Shown here piece after piece: positions 25,167-34,610 of a DNA stretch of 64,000 nt. The translations under genes were made by a program, and so were the position numbers. The DNA is from Saccharibacillus deserti (lineage in GTDB: Bacteria > Bacillota > Bacilli > Paenibacillales > Paenibacillaceae). Position 1 is the stretch's first letter. Every line of letters starts with the position of its first letter. The DNA is taken from NCBI RefSeq assembly GCF_013618475.1, contig NZ_JABJVN010000001.1, positions 310,001 to 374,000 of the forward strand, written 5' to 3'. The notes under the pieces were generated by a model. It was not told the origin of the DNA. It saw nothing but the letters and a program-made list of their open reading frames with translations, and ran no database searches.

Positions 25167-27479
25167 ATGAAAGACAAGCGAATATTTTATGCAATCTCTG
25201 CGGGTTACCTCGTTCTGTATTTCATCTTGTCGAATCTGTACAGGGGGAACGAGACCGCACTCATATGGCTGGGACATTTAAATCTCGTTCCGGTCTTTCT
25301 GTGTACTTGCTTAATGCTCTATGTCACGCGCCGTTCCCGGCCGAAAGATCGCGTCTTCTGGACGTTTAATCTGGGCAGCAGTCTGTTTTACCTGTTTTCG
25401 CTGCTGGTCTTGTTCGTAGATACGCTGTCCGAGCGGACCGTGCTGCCTTCTCCGAGCATCGCCGATTTATTCTGGGCCGCCCAGGGAGGTTTCATCTTCC
25501 TCGCTCTGCTTGCTGTCGTGTATCAGCGCATGCGGGGTCTTCGTCTGATTCAATGTCTGCTCGATGCTTCGATCTTCATGTCGACGACGGCCGTATTCAG
25601 CTGGAGCCTGATTATCGCGCCGCTGTTCGAATCTTCGCTGCGGCAGGCCGATCGGGCGGCCGTGTTCTTCAACCTCGGTTATCCGATTACCGATCTGGGC
25701 AATTTGTTCCTGATCAGTCTGCTTCTGTTCGCCAACCAATCGATCGGCAGCGGACGCACAAACCGGAACTTCCTGGCAAGCGTACTGCTTCTGACTGTAG
25801 GCGATTCCGTCTATCTCTATATGCAGCTGAATGGCGCCTATACGCTGGGAAGCCCGATCGACCTTACGTGGACCGCTTCGCTGCTGCTGCTGACAGCCGC
25901 CGGACTCGAGTCGCTGGGAGAAGAACCGGTCAAACGAAGTACCCGTCTGTCGGCGACGCTGGCAGGACGTACAAGCTGGATTCGCCGTCTGCTGCCTTAT
26001 ATCAGTCTCGTGGCGCTGTTCACCCTCATTATTGAAAAACTGTCCGACTTCGGCGTAATCGTGGTCGGCAGCGGATTCGCGGTTCTGCTCATTATCGCGA
26101 GACTTATTTTGACCTTTATCGAGAACGATTATCTGCTGAACCGGCTGAGCCATGCAGTGGAAGTCAAAGAGCACGAAGCCAATCGCGATCCGCTTACCGG
26201 ACTTCCCAATCGAAGAAAATTCGATATCGAATTGAAGAAAGCGGTCGAAAAAGCCGGTTCGGAACACACGCAGCTGGCTCTTCTGTTCTTCGATCTGGAC
26301 CGGTTCAAGCATATCAACGACAGTATGGGCCATACGGTTGGCGATCGTCTGCTGCTTGTCGTGGCGGAGCGCCTGCGCGAGTATATTCCCGTTTCGCGTC
26401 TGCTTGCGCGCCAGGGCGGCGACGAATTCACCGTTCTGGTCGATCCGCTGGACGGTGAAGTCGAAGCTTACCGTACGATTGCGGCAATCGAGGAAGTGTT
26501 CAAGAAACCGGTCACTTTAAACGGAATGGTGCTGTATGTATCGGCGAGCATCGGAGCGGCTTTGTATCCGCGCGACGGATCGACCGCCGACGAGCTGATG
26601 CGCAGTGCGGATATGGCGATGCACGAAGCCAAGAAAAACCGCCATCAGAAAAGTCTGTTTTTTGAACCTTCCTTCCGGGAACGTCTCGCTTACAAAGTCG
26701 AACTCGAACATGAACTTCGCGGCGCGATCGAACGCGGGGAAATTTCCCTGCACTACCAGCTGCAGAAAAACATCCAGCACTGCACGATCGTCGGTGTCGA
26801 AGCGCTGATCCGCTGGCATCATCCGATTCTGGGGGCGATCTCTCCTGTCGAATTTATTCCGATTGCGGAAGAGACGGGCATGATTATTCCGCTCGGAGAA
26901 TGGGTGCTCAAGACGGCCTGTCTGCAGCAGGTCGAGTGGGAGCGGGAAGGCTTGGGTTCGCTGCGGATGAGCGTCAATGTGTCGCCTTATCAGTTCCAGG
27001 ACGAGTTGTTCGTGGAGAAGATTCTGCATACGCTGCGCGAAACGGGCGTCGATGCGGAGCAGATCACGCTTGAAGTGACGGAGTCGCTGGCGATCCGGGA
27101 TGTGGAGAAAGTGGCTTCCCAGCTTAAGCTGCTGCGCGAATGGGGCATCAAACTCGCGATCGACGATTTCGGTACCGGATACGCATCGCTCAAATATCTG
27201 CGTACGTTTGAACCGCAGCTGCTGAAGATCGACCGCTTTTTCGTGGACGGAATCGACCTTGAGGCGGAACGCGGAGATATGGTGCGGGCGATTATCGCGA
27301 TAGGACGGAGCCTTAATATGGAAGTGCTGGCCGAAGGCGTGGAGACGGAGAATCAGCTTCAGTTTCTGCGTTTGGCGGGCTGCGACGAAGTTCAGGGGTA
27401 TTATCTCGGCCGACCGCTGTCCGCGGAAGCATTGGAACAAGTACTGAAAAGCCCTGCCTCGATGAAAGGGACCGGCTGA
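25167..27479 (+). CDS. Membrane-bound GGDEF-EAL cyclic-di-GMP enzyme
   Basis: A 770-residue protein. The first 330 residues contain about eight to nine membrane helices, a sensory region I cannot classify. Then come a GGDEF domain with intact RQGGDEF (G417-F421) and the DLDRFKHIND metal motif, and an EAL domain with intact E545-A546-L547 and DDFGTGYASLKYL. Both active sites look complete, so it could both make and break cyclic di-GMP; which dominates cannot be read. ATG 25167 follows GGAGG. Monocistronic, with its own terminator at 27556. Confidence 0.92.
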   Translation: MKDKRIFYAISAGYLVLYFILSNLYRGNETALIWLGHLNLVPVFLCTCLMLYVTRRSRPKDRVFWTFNLGSSLFYLFSLLVLFVDTLSERTVLPSPSIADLFWAAQGGFIFLALLAVVYQRMRGLRLIQCLLDASIFMSTTAVFSWSLIIAPLFESSLRQADRAAVFFNLGYPITDLGNLFLISLLLFANQSIGSGRTNRNFLASVLLLTVGDSVYLYMQLNGAYTLGSPIDLTWTASLLLLTAAGLESLGEEPVKRSTRLSATLAGRTSWIRRLLPYISLVALFTLIIEKLSDFGVIVVGSGFAVLLIIARLILTFIENDYLLNRLSHAVEVKEHEANRDPLTGLPNRRKFDIELKKAVEKAGSEHTQLALLFFDLDRFKHINDSMGHTVGDRLLLVVAERLREYIPVSRLLARQGGDEFTVLVDPLDGEVEAYRTIAAIEEVFKKPVTLNGMVLYVSASIGAALYPRDGSTADELMRSADMAMHEAKKNRHQKSLFFEPSFRERLAYKVELEHELRGAIERGEISLHYQLQKNIQHCTIVGVEALIRWHHPILGAISPVEFIPIAEETGMIIPLGEWVLKTACLQQVEWEREGLGSLRMSVNVSPYQFQDELFVEKILHTLRETGVDAEQITLEVTESLAIRDVEKVASQLKLLREWGIKLAIDDFGTGYASLKYLRTFEPQLLKIDRFFVDGIDLEAERGDMVRAIIAIGRSLNMEVLAEGVETENQLQFLRLAGCDEVQGYYLGRPLSAEALEQVLKSPASMKGTG

Positions 27480-27555
27480 TCCGGACGGATCCTGCAGCGC
27501 ATGGACAGAGAAAGTCCTATTGGCTTCGCTTTCAATCAGACTTTCTCGACAGCCT

Positions 27556-27586
27556 GACCGCCGACGGAATCGGCGGTCTTTTTTTG
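27556..27586 (+). terminator. Terminator of the GGDEF-EAL gene
   Basis: GACCGCCGA / TCGGCGGTC stem and T7. It is preceded by a second hairpin (27508-27547) whose right arm recurs at 5956-5972. Confidence 0.88.
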
Positions 27587-27648
27587 CGTGAAGCCGGTCA
27601 ATCCGCGTGTTCTGCCGGCAGCGAAGAAATCCGCCCTGGTGGCAGACG

Positions 27649-27687
27649 AAAAAGCCCGGGCTTCGACAACTGCGAAGTCCGGGCTTT
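27649..27687 (-). terminator. Terminator of glycerol dehydrogenase gene
   Basis: On the minus strand AAAGCCCGGACTTCG / CGAAGCCCGGGCTTT followed by T5, 14 bp beyond the stop of the dehydrogenase gene. Confidence 0.88.
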
Positions 27688-27700
27688 GAATGATACGGAA

Positions 27701-28807
27701 TCAGCGGCCGATTTTCGCCTTGTACGCCAGCGAATACTGATCCGCCGCGAGAATGGCGTCGAGCACGTCATCGGCCGTGACCGGGAACGGCAGGTTATGC
27801 GCGGTCTCGCCTTCCTTCGTAGCCGCTTCCGCGACGCGGTACAGGTCTTCGTTCGAGACGTCTTTGAGGTGCAGATCTTCCAGCGTGACCGGCAGGTCGA
27901 GCTTGAGATAGAAGTCGATGTAGCGCTCGATTTCCTGCAGCGAACGACGCTCCAGCGCAAGCTGTACCAGCGTGCCGAACGCCACTTTCTGTCCGTGCGT
28001 CATATGGTGGATATCGCCTTCGAGCACGGTGAATCCGTTGTGGATCGCGTGCGCGCCGGCGAGTCCGCCGCTTTCGAAGCCGAGTCCGCTCAGCAGCGTG
28101 TTCGCTTCGATGACCGCGTCCAGCGCCGGCGTCACGACTTTGCGTTTGACCGATTCATAGGCGAGCAGCCCGTAATCGAACAGCGTTTCTTCGCATTTGC
28201 GCGCGATCGCTTCCGCCGCAAGCGTCGTCAGGCCGCCGGCCATCGTGGTCGCTCTCGCTTCGATGACGGCGCGGCATTCGACCCAGGTCGCAAGCGCGTC
28301 GGCGATTCCCGAAGTGAGGAACAGCGGCGGAGCGCCGGCGATCACCTTGGTGTCGACCAGAATAAGATCCGGGTTCTTTTTGTAAAAGGAATAAGCGTCA
28401 AAAGCGCCTTCGTCGGTATACAGGACGGACAGCGCGCTTGTCGGCGCATCGGTCGAAGCCGTCGTCGGCACAATGACGCAGGCGGCGCCCAGCACATCAT
28501 TGACGGCTTTGGCCGTATCGAGCGTTTTGCCTCCGCCCACGCCGACCACCAGGTCGACGCCTTCGCCCAGATCGGCGATCCGTTTGATCTCGCCGCGAGA
28601 CGCCTCACCCTGGAATTCCGCCTGCTTCGCCGAGATCCCGGCCGCTTCCAGGCTTTTGACGACGCGGTCGCCGGCGATCGGCCAGACGATCTTGTCCGCG
28701 ATGACGAGCGCCGATTGGCCCAGCGCTTTCGCGTATTCTCCGGCTTTGTCGACGACGTCTTTGCCCTGCACGTATTTGCCGGGGCTGATAAATACTTTTT
28801 CGCTCAT
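27701..28807 (-). CDS. gldA: Glycerol dehydrogenase (iron-type alcohol dehydrogenase family)
   Basis: A 368-residue NAD-dependent glycerol dehydrogenase that oxidises glycerol to dihydroxyacetone. [15 protein letters not shown] starts the Rossmann half, [14 protein letters not shown] is the nucleotide loop, and [18 protein letters not shown] is the GldA signature. The zinc ligands fit Asp in GIADALATW and the two His in GAHAIHNG and HHMTHGQK. Start is ATG 28807 with AAGGAG nine bases upstream; the open frame to 28888 lacks a ribosome site. Single gene. Confidence 0.93.
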   Translation of the reverse strand: MSEKVFISPGKYVQGKDVVDKAGEYAKALGQSALVIADKIVWPIAGDRVVKSLEAAGISAKQAEFQGEASRGEIKRIADLGEGVDLVVGVGGGKTLDTAKAVNDVLGAACVIVPTTASTDAPTSALSVLYTDEGAFDAYSFYKKNPDLILVDTKVIAGAPPLFLTSGIADALATWVECRAVIEARATTMAGGLTTLAAEAIARKCEETLFDYGLLAYESVKRKVVTPALDAVIEANTLLSGLGFESGGLAGAHAIHNGFTVLEGDIHHMTHGQKVAFGTLVQLALERRSLQEIERYIDFYLKLDLPVTLEDLHLKDVSNEDLYRVAEAATKEGETAHNLPFPVTADDVLDAILAADQYSLAYKAKIGR

Positions 28808-29012
28808 GGTTTTCCAGCTCCTTTCGGATAGCGGCTGCCGCAGAAAGGCAGCCTTACCCGACACCATTACCCGAAAAAGCCCCTTCACGACTCGGCAAAC
28901 CTTTTTCCAAAAAAGGTCCGCCGATTTGCAAACTTTTGCGCTTCTTCGTTCGTCTTAGAGATGTGTGCAAGAGGCTCAAGTAGGCGAAATGCCGAATCGG
29001 AGGGATTTTGGG

Positions 29013-30182
29013 ATGAAAAATAAAGCATATAAATGGATCGTGGGGCTGTTGGCGGGAAGTCTGTTGATCTCGCCGCTGCTGCCGATCGAAGCGGCCGCGC
29101 AGACGCCGCCTTCGCTGTCGATCAACGGAGGAGCGGCGCAGAGCGGAGAACTGGAGATCCGGGGCGGCCGGACTTACATAGCGGTCCAAGCCGCGTCGGA
29201 ACGTCTCGGATTCCGGGTCGATTACGATCGCGGCTCCAAAGTCGTTACGCTGCTGCGTCCGGATACGAAGCTGAGCATGAAGCTTGGGCGGGCGGAAGCC
29301 GAGATCGACGGCAAGCGTGTCAAAGTCGGAGCCGCGGCGTTCAGTGCGAACGGACAGGTGTATGTGCCGATCCAAGCGCTTGCGTCGGCTCTCAAAAGCA
29401 AAAGCGGCTGGAAAGCCGAAGCCAAAACCGTTACGCTGAACGATCCCGGCCGGTACGTGATCCACTCGGAAGGCGGACAAACGGTCTGGGTGTCTTTTGC
29501 CAAGGGAGACGTTTACTCGCTGGAAGCCGGCGTTCCGAAAAAGCTCGCAGGCGCCGGCGTCTCGGGGCTTGATTGGGGAACGGTCGACGTGCGGGCTCTG
29601 GGCAGCGGTGCTTATCTGCTCTCGGTCGGCCGGGAATACGGCGCTTCGTCGCAGACCGTGCATAACCGCTTCCAGTTTCTCGTTCAAAAAGGGAAAGTGA
29701 CGAAGCAGGCGCATTACCGGTATTCCGGCATGTATGACACGGATAACTTCGGACCGCAGAAGCTTCCCGCGCAGCGGGCTTACCTGAGCGACGGCCGTAC
29801 GGTGCAGGTCGTAGGCGCCGGCGGGCGGGCTGCGGCGGATTACGATCTGGCGAAGCTGACGAAACAAACCGGACCTTTTATCGTCGAATCGGTCACGGCC
29901 GATTATTTGCTCGTGCGAGCGTTCGACACGCTCCAGCCGACCGTGATCGACCTGAACACGGGCAATTCTTCGCTGCTCTACAAAACGCTGCTCGGACAAG
30001 CCGAGCGGGCGCAATGGGATGAAGTGACAACGGATGTCGGCGAACTGTTGCTGCTTCAATCCAGACTTCGCTTCGTGAAACAGGAAGGCAATCGGCTGGA
30101 TTTCACGTATAAGAAGATCGCGCCCGGACCGGATCAGTTCGGCCGCGAATTCAAAGCCAGTTATACGCTGAAGCGGTCGTAA
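29013..30182 (+). CDS. Secreted protein with copper-amine-oxidase-N-like stalk domain
   Basis: A 389-residue exported protein with a Sec signal peptide (MKNKAYKWIVGLLAGSLL, cleavage near AAAQT). Residues about 38-145 form the stalk domain common in Paenibacillaceae surface proteins: LEIRGGRTYIAVQAASERLGFRVDYDRGSKVVTL and a second copy VYVPIQALASAL..TVTLN. The remaining 240 residues are beta-rich and unrecognised. ATG 29013 follows GGAGGG. Two related stalk proteins occur in the integrated element (37470 and 42954). Confidence 0.8.
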   Translation: MKNKAYKWIVGLLAGSLLISPLLPIEAAAQTPPSLSINGGAAQSGELEIRGGRTYIAVQAASERLGFRVDYDRGSKVVTLLRPDTKLSMKLGRAEAEIDGKRVKVGAAAFSANGQVYVPIQALASALKSKSGWKAEAKTVTLNDPGRYVIHSEGGQTVWVSFAKGDVYSLEAGVPKKLAGAGVSGLDWGTVDVRALGSGAYLLSVGREYGASSQTVHNRFQFLVQKGKVTKQAHYRYSGMYDTDNFGPQKLPAQRAYLSDGRTVQVVGAGGRAAADYDLAKLTKQTGPFIVESVTADYLLVRAFDTLQPTVIDLNTGNSSLLYKTLLGQAERAQWDEVTTDVGELLLLQSRLRFVKQEGNRLDFTYKKIAPGPDQFGREFKASYTLKRS

Positions 30183-30298
30183 CCGAAACGAAAAACGGGG
30201 AGCGGCCTATGGACGCATAGCATCCATGCCGTATGCGCGGCAGGCAGAAGCGCCGAAGCCTCCCGCTCGCTTGAGCATTTGAATAAAAGCCCGGATAG

Positions 30299-30339
30299 GC
30301 CGGTGTTCGTTCCGAAAAGGGACGGGTACCGGCTTTTTT
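30299..30339 (+). terminator. Terminator after the stalk-domain gene
   Basis: GCCGGT..CGTTCC / GGGACG..ACCGGC stem with a GAAA loop and T6. Confidence 0.82.
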
Positions 30340-30434
30340 GCTTTGTCCAAAAAGGAAGCGGGCGGCGGACGCGGCGAAAAAGCCTCCGCGCGAGGAGGAG
30401 GCCGATTTGTATTCGGGTACGGGGGGCTTCCTGA

Positions 30435-31487
30435 TCAATCGCTGTCCGGATTGGAAATCGTGGAGTCCGCCGCCGGCTTCCGATCCGCAGATGCCAGTCG
30501 ATTGGAAGTATATTCCATATTTTCTTCCGGGACTGCTCCATCCCGAGGTTGGATGCTTCGCATTCGGGCGAACAGCCCGAGCACCGGCAGCAGCAGAACG
30601 CCGGCAGCCAGCAGAGCAGCCCGGATCGAGAAGCGGCTGCCGATCCAGCCGACGAACGGACCGCCGGCCGTCTGGCCGAGCGCGTCGGCCTGGCTGACCA
30701 TCGACAGCACCGTGGCCCGGGTCCGGCTCTCCAACTGGCTGTTCAGCCAGGCCGAGTACAGCGGCGAGAACACCGCCGAGGCTGTTCCGGCCAGCAGAAG
30801 CGCCGCGAATGCCCAACCGAAGCTTGGCGCAAGCGCCAGGCCGATCACGGCCGCGACGCGCAGCGCCATCGCCAGCAGCAGCGCGGTCGATACCGCGCGC
30901 CGGCTGCGCATGTCTACCCGGCGCTCCGCCAGCCGGACGCCGGCCAGCCCCAGCAGCGTGATCGATGCTTCGATCAAGCCGAACCAGATGGCCGGGGGCC
31001 AACCGGTATCCGGCAGGCCGGTTCCGCCGCCGCTGAGGAGCAGCGTCGGCCAGAGACGGTCGTAGCCTTCGGATGCCGCACCCGACAGCAGCGTAACGGC
31101 GACCAGCCCCAACAGCAGCGGGCTGCGGCGTACGACCTTCACGCCGGCTGTCCAGGTGCCGGCCATATCGCGCAGCGGACGGACGAAGCCCGTCTCGCGC
31201 ATCAGGCTCGTCAGCAGCAGGCCGAGCAGCAGATAGATGAGGCCGCCAACCAGAAACGGCAGGTTGGGCGAGAGCTGCGACAGCAGGACACTGCAGAGAA
31301 TGCCGATCAGCGAAGCGGCCAGCGCGAACCGCTGGGCGCGCAGCATAACCGCGCCTGCCAATTCGTCGCCGGTCTCGTCGACCAGCCAGGCCGTATTTGC
31401 GCCGCTGACCTTCGCGAACTGCAGAGAAATTGCCGAAGCCGCCGTCAGGATCGAAGGTGGTGCATCGTAAAGGAGAACCCGTAAGAT
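30435..31487 (-). pseudogene. MFS transporter lacking its N-terminus
   Basis: The reading frame encodes a C-terminal MFS portion of about 350 residues with roughly nine membrane helices: SGANTAWLVDE, which is the usual end of helix 4, then MLRAQRFALAASLIGIL and GPFVGWIGSRFSIRAALL. Upstream of 31487 the frame hits a stop, and no ATG or ribosome site lies before the first helices. The in-frame TTG at 31361 would drop yet another segment. The first two or three helices are missing, so I read it as a 5'-truncated relic. No MFS-like sequence was seen further upstream in other frames. Confidence 0.65.
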
Positions 31488-32123
31488 TTACCGTACCGTC
31501 GTCCCTGCCGGAACCGGCGTGCCTGCGCCGCCGACCATGAATGATTGGGAGTAGAACGGCGACTGGGTTTTCGTTTGAAACATTAACACGTGCAGCACTT
31601 CCATGGGATAAGCCGGTTCCGAGCATGACCGCCGATCTGCGGCGGTCATGCTCAAGTGCGTCCGATTCGCTGTAAGCGACTCAAATATGGGAACATCATA
31701 CAAATATTACAGGTACATGTCCAGCGTAAATGCCGTAGGGCGATGATCTGCGGCGTCGGTAATACGCGATTAGGTGGCGGCAAGGAAACCGTGGTTTTCG
31801 GAAACGATGTCCGAAACCACGGCTGAACTTGACCGAATGCCGGTCGGTAAGCGGCGAAGCGACCGAAGGGTTCATTCTTTTTTTGTAGAAATCAGGGCGC
31901 TTGAGCAAATGGATGAATCTTATTCGGACCGGGCAATAGGACTGCGTCATTTTCAAAAACGGTTCTTTTGAATATTTACGGCGGCGGGGAGCAAATAGGA
32001 AATATCCGGCTTGGAGAACCCCTAAACAGTAAAAATCCAGGGAGTCGTGCTCCCTGGATTTTGGATGGATCGATCACCGCACGCCGTGTTCGTCGTTCCG
32101 GATGAAGGCTCTGCCCGCCGGTC
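31488..32123. other. Gene-poor stretch with three strong hairpins
   Basis: No convincing gene. It contains a perfect 14-bp inverted repeat at 31620-31652 (GAGCATGACCGCCG arms), a hairpin at about 31788-31822 (CCGTGGTTT.CGGA arms) and a terminator at 32032-32062. The short open frames here have no ribosome site and unlikely composition. It probably formed when the MFS gene lost its 5' part. Confidence 0.6.
32032..32062. terminator. Bidirectional terminator
   Basis: AAAATCCAGGGAG / CTCCCTGGATTTT with a 5-base loop; works on either strand. Confidence 0.85.
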
Positions 32124-32387
32124 TCAATCGGCGAATGGAATCGCTTCGCCTCCGCTGGTCTGAAGAAAAGAGAGGTTGGATGCGCAGCCTGCACGGTCGG
32201 CTTCTCGAAGAGCTTCCGCAAACTTTTTCTGGTCGATCCCCAGGCTTATTGCCGTCGGATCTTTTTCCCACTGGATTTTTTTGAGAACCTGGTACAGAAG
32301 ATTGGGATTGATCGAATCATCGCCACCTTCCTGGGAGATGATTCCAGCATGATTTTTGTAAGCTTCAACAATAGCGAGGAGGATCAC
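32124..32387 (-). CDS. Hypothetical protein or C-terminal gene fragment
   Basis: An 87-residue segment (ILLAIVEAYKNHAGIISQEGG.. ending SGGEAIPFAD) with protein-like composition and a well-defined helical pattern. A GTG at 32387 could start it, but there is no ribosome site; the frame is open far upstream only as the antisense of the GH32 gene. It may be the stump of a longer gene. A terminator lies downstream at 32032. I do not recognise the family. Confidence 0.4.
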   Translation of the reverse strand: MILLAIVEAYKNHAGIISQEGGDDSINPNLLYQVLKKIQWEKDPTAISLGIDQKKFAEALREADRAGCASNLSFLQTSGGEAIPFAD

Positions 32388-32434
32388 GTTAGGCCGGGAT
32401 AAATCCGGTTTCTGCCGTGATCGAAGGCGGCCTC

Positions 32435-34126
32435 CTAGCGGTCCAGCGGCCAGCATCGCAGCGAAACAATCTTCGTTTCGCCGCCTTCGGCGAAGAAAGA
32501 GATGCCTGTCGATCCGGCATCCGGATAAATGCGGGCCGTCATCGTCAGCTCGCCGTCCCCGGCAAACACCTCGACCGAAGACCGGTCGACGAAGATCCGC
32601 AGCCGCAGGCGTTCCTCCTGCAGCGCAAGAGGCGCCCGGCGTACGCCGCCGGGCCCGGCGCCGGAGCGCTCCCGATCGAGGATCAACCGTTCCCCGATCC
32701 GGTCGTACGCCAGCACCGTTTCCTCGCCGCGGACTGCGCCGGTCCGCAGCGCGAGACCGAACCGAGGCGCCGTGCCTGCCTCGAATTCCACCTCCAGCTC
32801 GACACACTCGCCGAAGACGCCGGGGAACCCGCGACCGCGCAGCAGACCGCCCGCTTGTTCGGCTGCGCCCGCAGCCGCAGCTGCGCTTGACCCATCGGAC
32901 CGCAGACCGCCCGCTTGCTCGGCTCCGGCTGCTGCACCGGGCAGACTATCGGGTTCCACCGTATCGGTCACGGTTCCTGCCTCATTTATTCCCTCCGTGC
33001 CCGTTTTGTCTCCGGCCTGCGGTGCATCGCCTCCGATTCGCTCATCGGCGTATCGCACTTCTTCGCCGCGCAGCGACTCGAGCTCCGGCGCCGGCCGGCT
33101 TGCAATCCGCCCGTGTTCGAGCGTCAGCACACGCGGCAGCGTCATCGCGCCCGCCCAGCCGCGTGCCTGCTCCGGCATTTCGCTTTCCCACATCGCCATC
33201 CAGGCGATCAGAATGCGCCGGCCGCGATCGTCGAGCGTCGTCTGCGGCGCGTAGAAGTCGAAACCGTAATCGAGTGTTTGGAATTCACCGTGTTCCAGCA
33301 GCCCTGTCCTGTAATCCAGTCGCCCCAACACGTAACCCGCCTGATGCAGATTACGGTACAGTTCCCCGTCCGGAGCGACGCCTTGCGGCGAGAACGCCAG
33401 CACATCGAAGCCGCCAAGCGGGAACAGGTCCGGGCATTCCCACATATAGCCCAATTTGTCCGCCGGTTCCCGGCCGCCGGCCATAACCCCGACGAACGAC
33501 CAGTCCGTGAGATTGTTCGAACGGTAGAGAAGTACTTGGCCGAGATGCTGCTGCGTACGCGAACCGAGCACGCAGTAGTAAACGCCTTCATGTTCCCACA
33601 CTTTGGGATCGCGGAAATGAAAAGCATGAATATCGCCGTTCGGCGCTTCCGCAATTACGGGATTGCCCGTCAATTTTTCAAAGTTCGTACCGTCGTCGCT
33701 GACGGCCAGCGCCTGCACCTGAAGCAGATCGGCATCGCGGTCCGGGCCGGTCCAGCGGTTGCCCGTGTACATCAGCCACAGCCGGCCGTCTTTTTCGATA
33801 GCACTGCCGGAGAAGCAGCCGTCCGCATCGTAGTCTTCGGAAGGCGCAAGCGCGATCGGAAGCGGCTGCCAGTGCGCCAGGTCGGAGCTTTTGACATGGC
33901 CCCAGTACATCGGCCCCCACTCGGGAGAGAACGGATGATGCTGGTAGAACAGATGGTATTCGCCGCGGAAAAAGCAAAAGCCGTTCGGATCGTTGATCCA
34001 GTAGGCGGGCGCCGCGATATGGTAGCGCAGCCTCCAGGGATCTTCGGCGACGGCTGTTCTTTTGTCCGTGATCGAAAGTTCCGCGCGCTCGAGCGCCCGG
34101 CGATGCGACTGCTGCGATTCGGTCAT
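32435..34126 (-). CDS. Sucrose-6-phosphate hydrolase / invertase, glycoside hydrolase family 32
   Basis: A 563-residue GH32 enzyme that splits sucrose, sucrose-6-phosphate or short fructans. The five-blade propeller has the nucleophile Asp in WINDPNGF, the RDP triad member in FHFRDPKVW, and the acid/base Glu in MWECPDL. The C-terminal beta-sandwich ends in VDRSSVEVFAGDGELTMTARIYP. Between the two domains lies a 60-70 residue Ala/Gly/Glu-rich insert with an imperfect duplication (AEQAGGLRSDG / AEQAGGLLRGRG), not usual for the family. ATG 34126 follows AAAGGAGG. It shares a strand with the small gene upstream. Confidence 0.9.
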   Translation of the reverse strand: MTESQQSHRRALERAELSITDKRTAVAEDPWRLRYHIAAPAYWINDPNGFCFFRGEYHLFYQHHPFSPEWGPMYWGHVKSSDLAHWQPLPIALAPSEDYDADGCFSGSAIEKDGRLWLMYTGNRWTGPDRDADLLQVQALAVSDDGTNFEKLTGNPVIAEAPNGDIHAFHFRDPKVWEHEGVYYCVLGSRTQQHLGQVLLYRSNNLTDWSFVGVMAGGREPADKLGYMWECPDLFPLGGFDVLAFSPQGVAPDGELYRNLHQAGYVLGRLDYRTGLLEHGEFQTLDYGFDFYAPQTTLDDRGRRILIAWMAMWESEMPEQARGWAGAMTLPRVLTLEHGRIASRPAPELESLRGEEVRYADERIGGDAPQAGDKTGTEGINEAGTVTDTVEPDSLPGAAAGAEQAGGLRSDGSSAAAAAGAAEQAGGLLRGRGFPGVFGECVELEVEFEAGTAPRFGLALRTGAVRGEETVLAYDRIGERLILDRERSGAGPGGVRRAPLALQEERLRLRIFVDRSSVEVFAGDGELTMTARIYPDAGSTGISFFAEGGETKIVSLRCWPLDR

Positions 34127-34148
34127 CGGGGATGTCCTCCTTTTTCGC

Positions 34149-34469
34149 TTAAAAGTCGTTCCAGTTCCGTGCGCCCTGACTCGATCGGCTGCGTTCGCTG
34201 GACTGCATGTCTTCGAACATTTCGATCGCTTTGAGCGTGCCGTACAGCGAATCGAACAGATGGAGCGAATACTCGTTTTTGTCCATGACGAGATGTTTGA
34301 ATTTGTCTTTTTCCGCAATAAAAGAAGCCGTTTCTTTCGAATTCTTGTGCCGGGCCTCCAGATAGACGGCAGCGCTGGACAGCCAGAGCGTGATGCTCCG
34401 AAAGTCTTCGGCGGCAGCCACCTTTTCACGAATTTCTTCACCCTGGCGCGTTAGTTGGTTCAGTTCCAT
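34149..34469 (-). CDS. Hypothetical small helical protein
   Basis: A 106-residue soluble, mostly helical protein (MELNQLTRQGEEIREKV.. to ..ARNWNDF), with no motif I recognise. Start at ATG 34469, seven bases after AAGGAGG; a longer frame to 34520 has no ribosome site. It ends 22 bp before the GH32 gene on the same strand and is probably cotranscribed with it. Confidence 0.65.
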   Translation of the reverse strand: MELNQLTRQGEEIREKVAAAEDFRSITLWLSSAAVYLEARHKNSKETASFIAEKDKFKHLVMDKNEYSLHLFDSLYGTLKAIEMFEDMQSSERSRSSQGARNWNDF

Positions 34470-34610
34470 GGAAATCCTCCTTAAGACTCGAATATGATTC
34501 CAGTTTAACAGAAGCCGCAAGCATCCCCCAAACTTTATCCATTTTTTGGGCGGGTTCCGATATAATAAAAGAAAGCTTGCAGCATAAAAAGAAAAAAGGG
34601 GCGGAAGATC

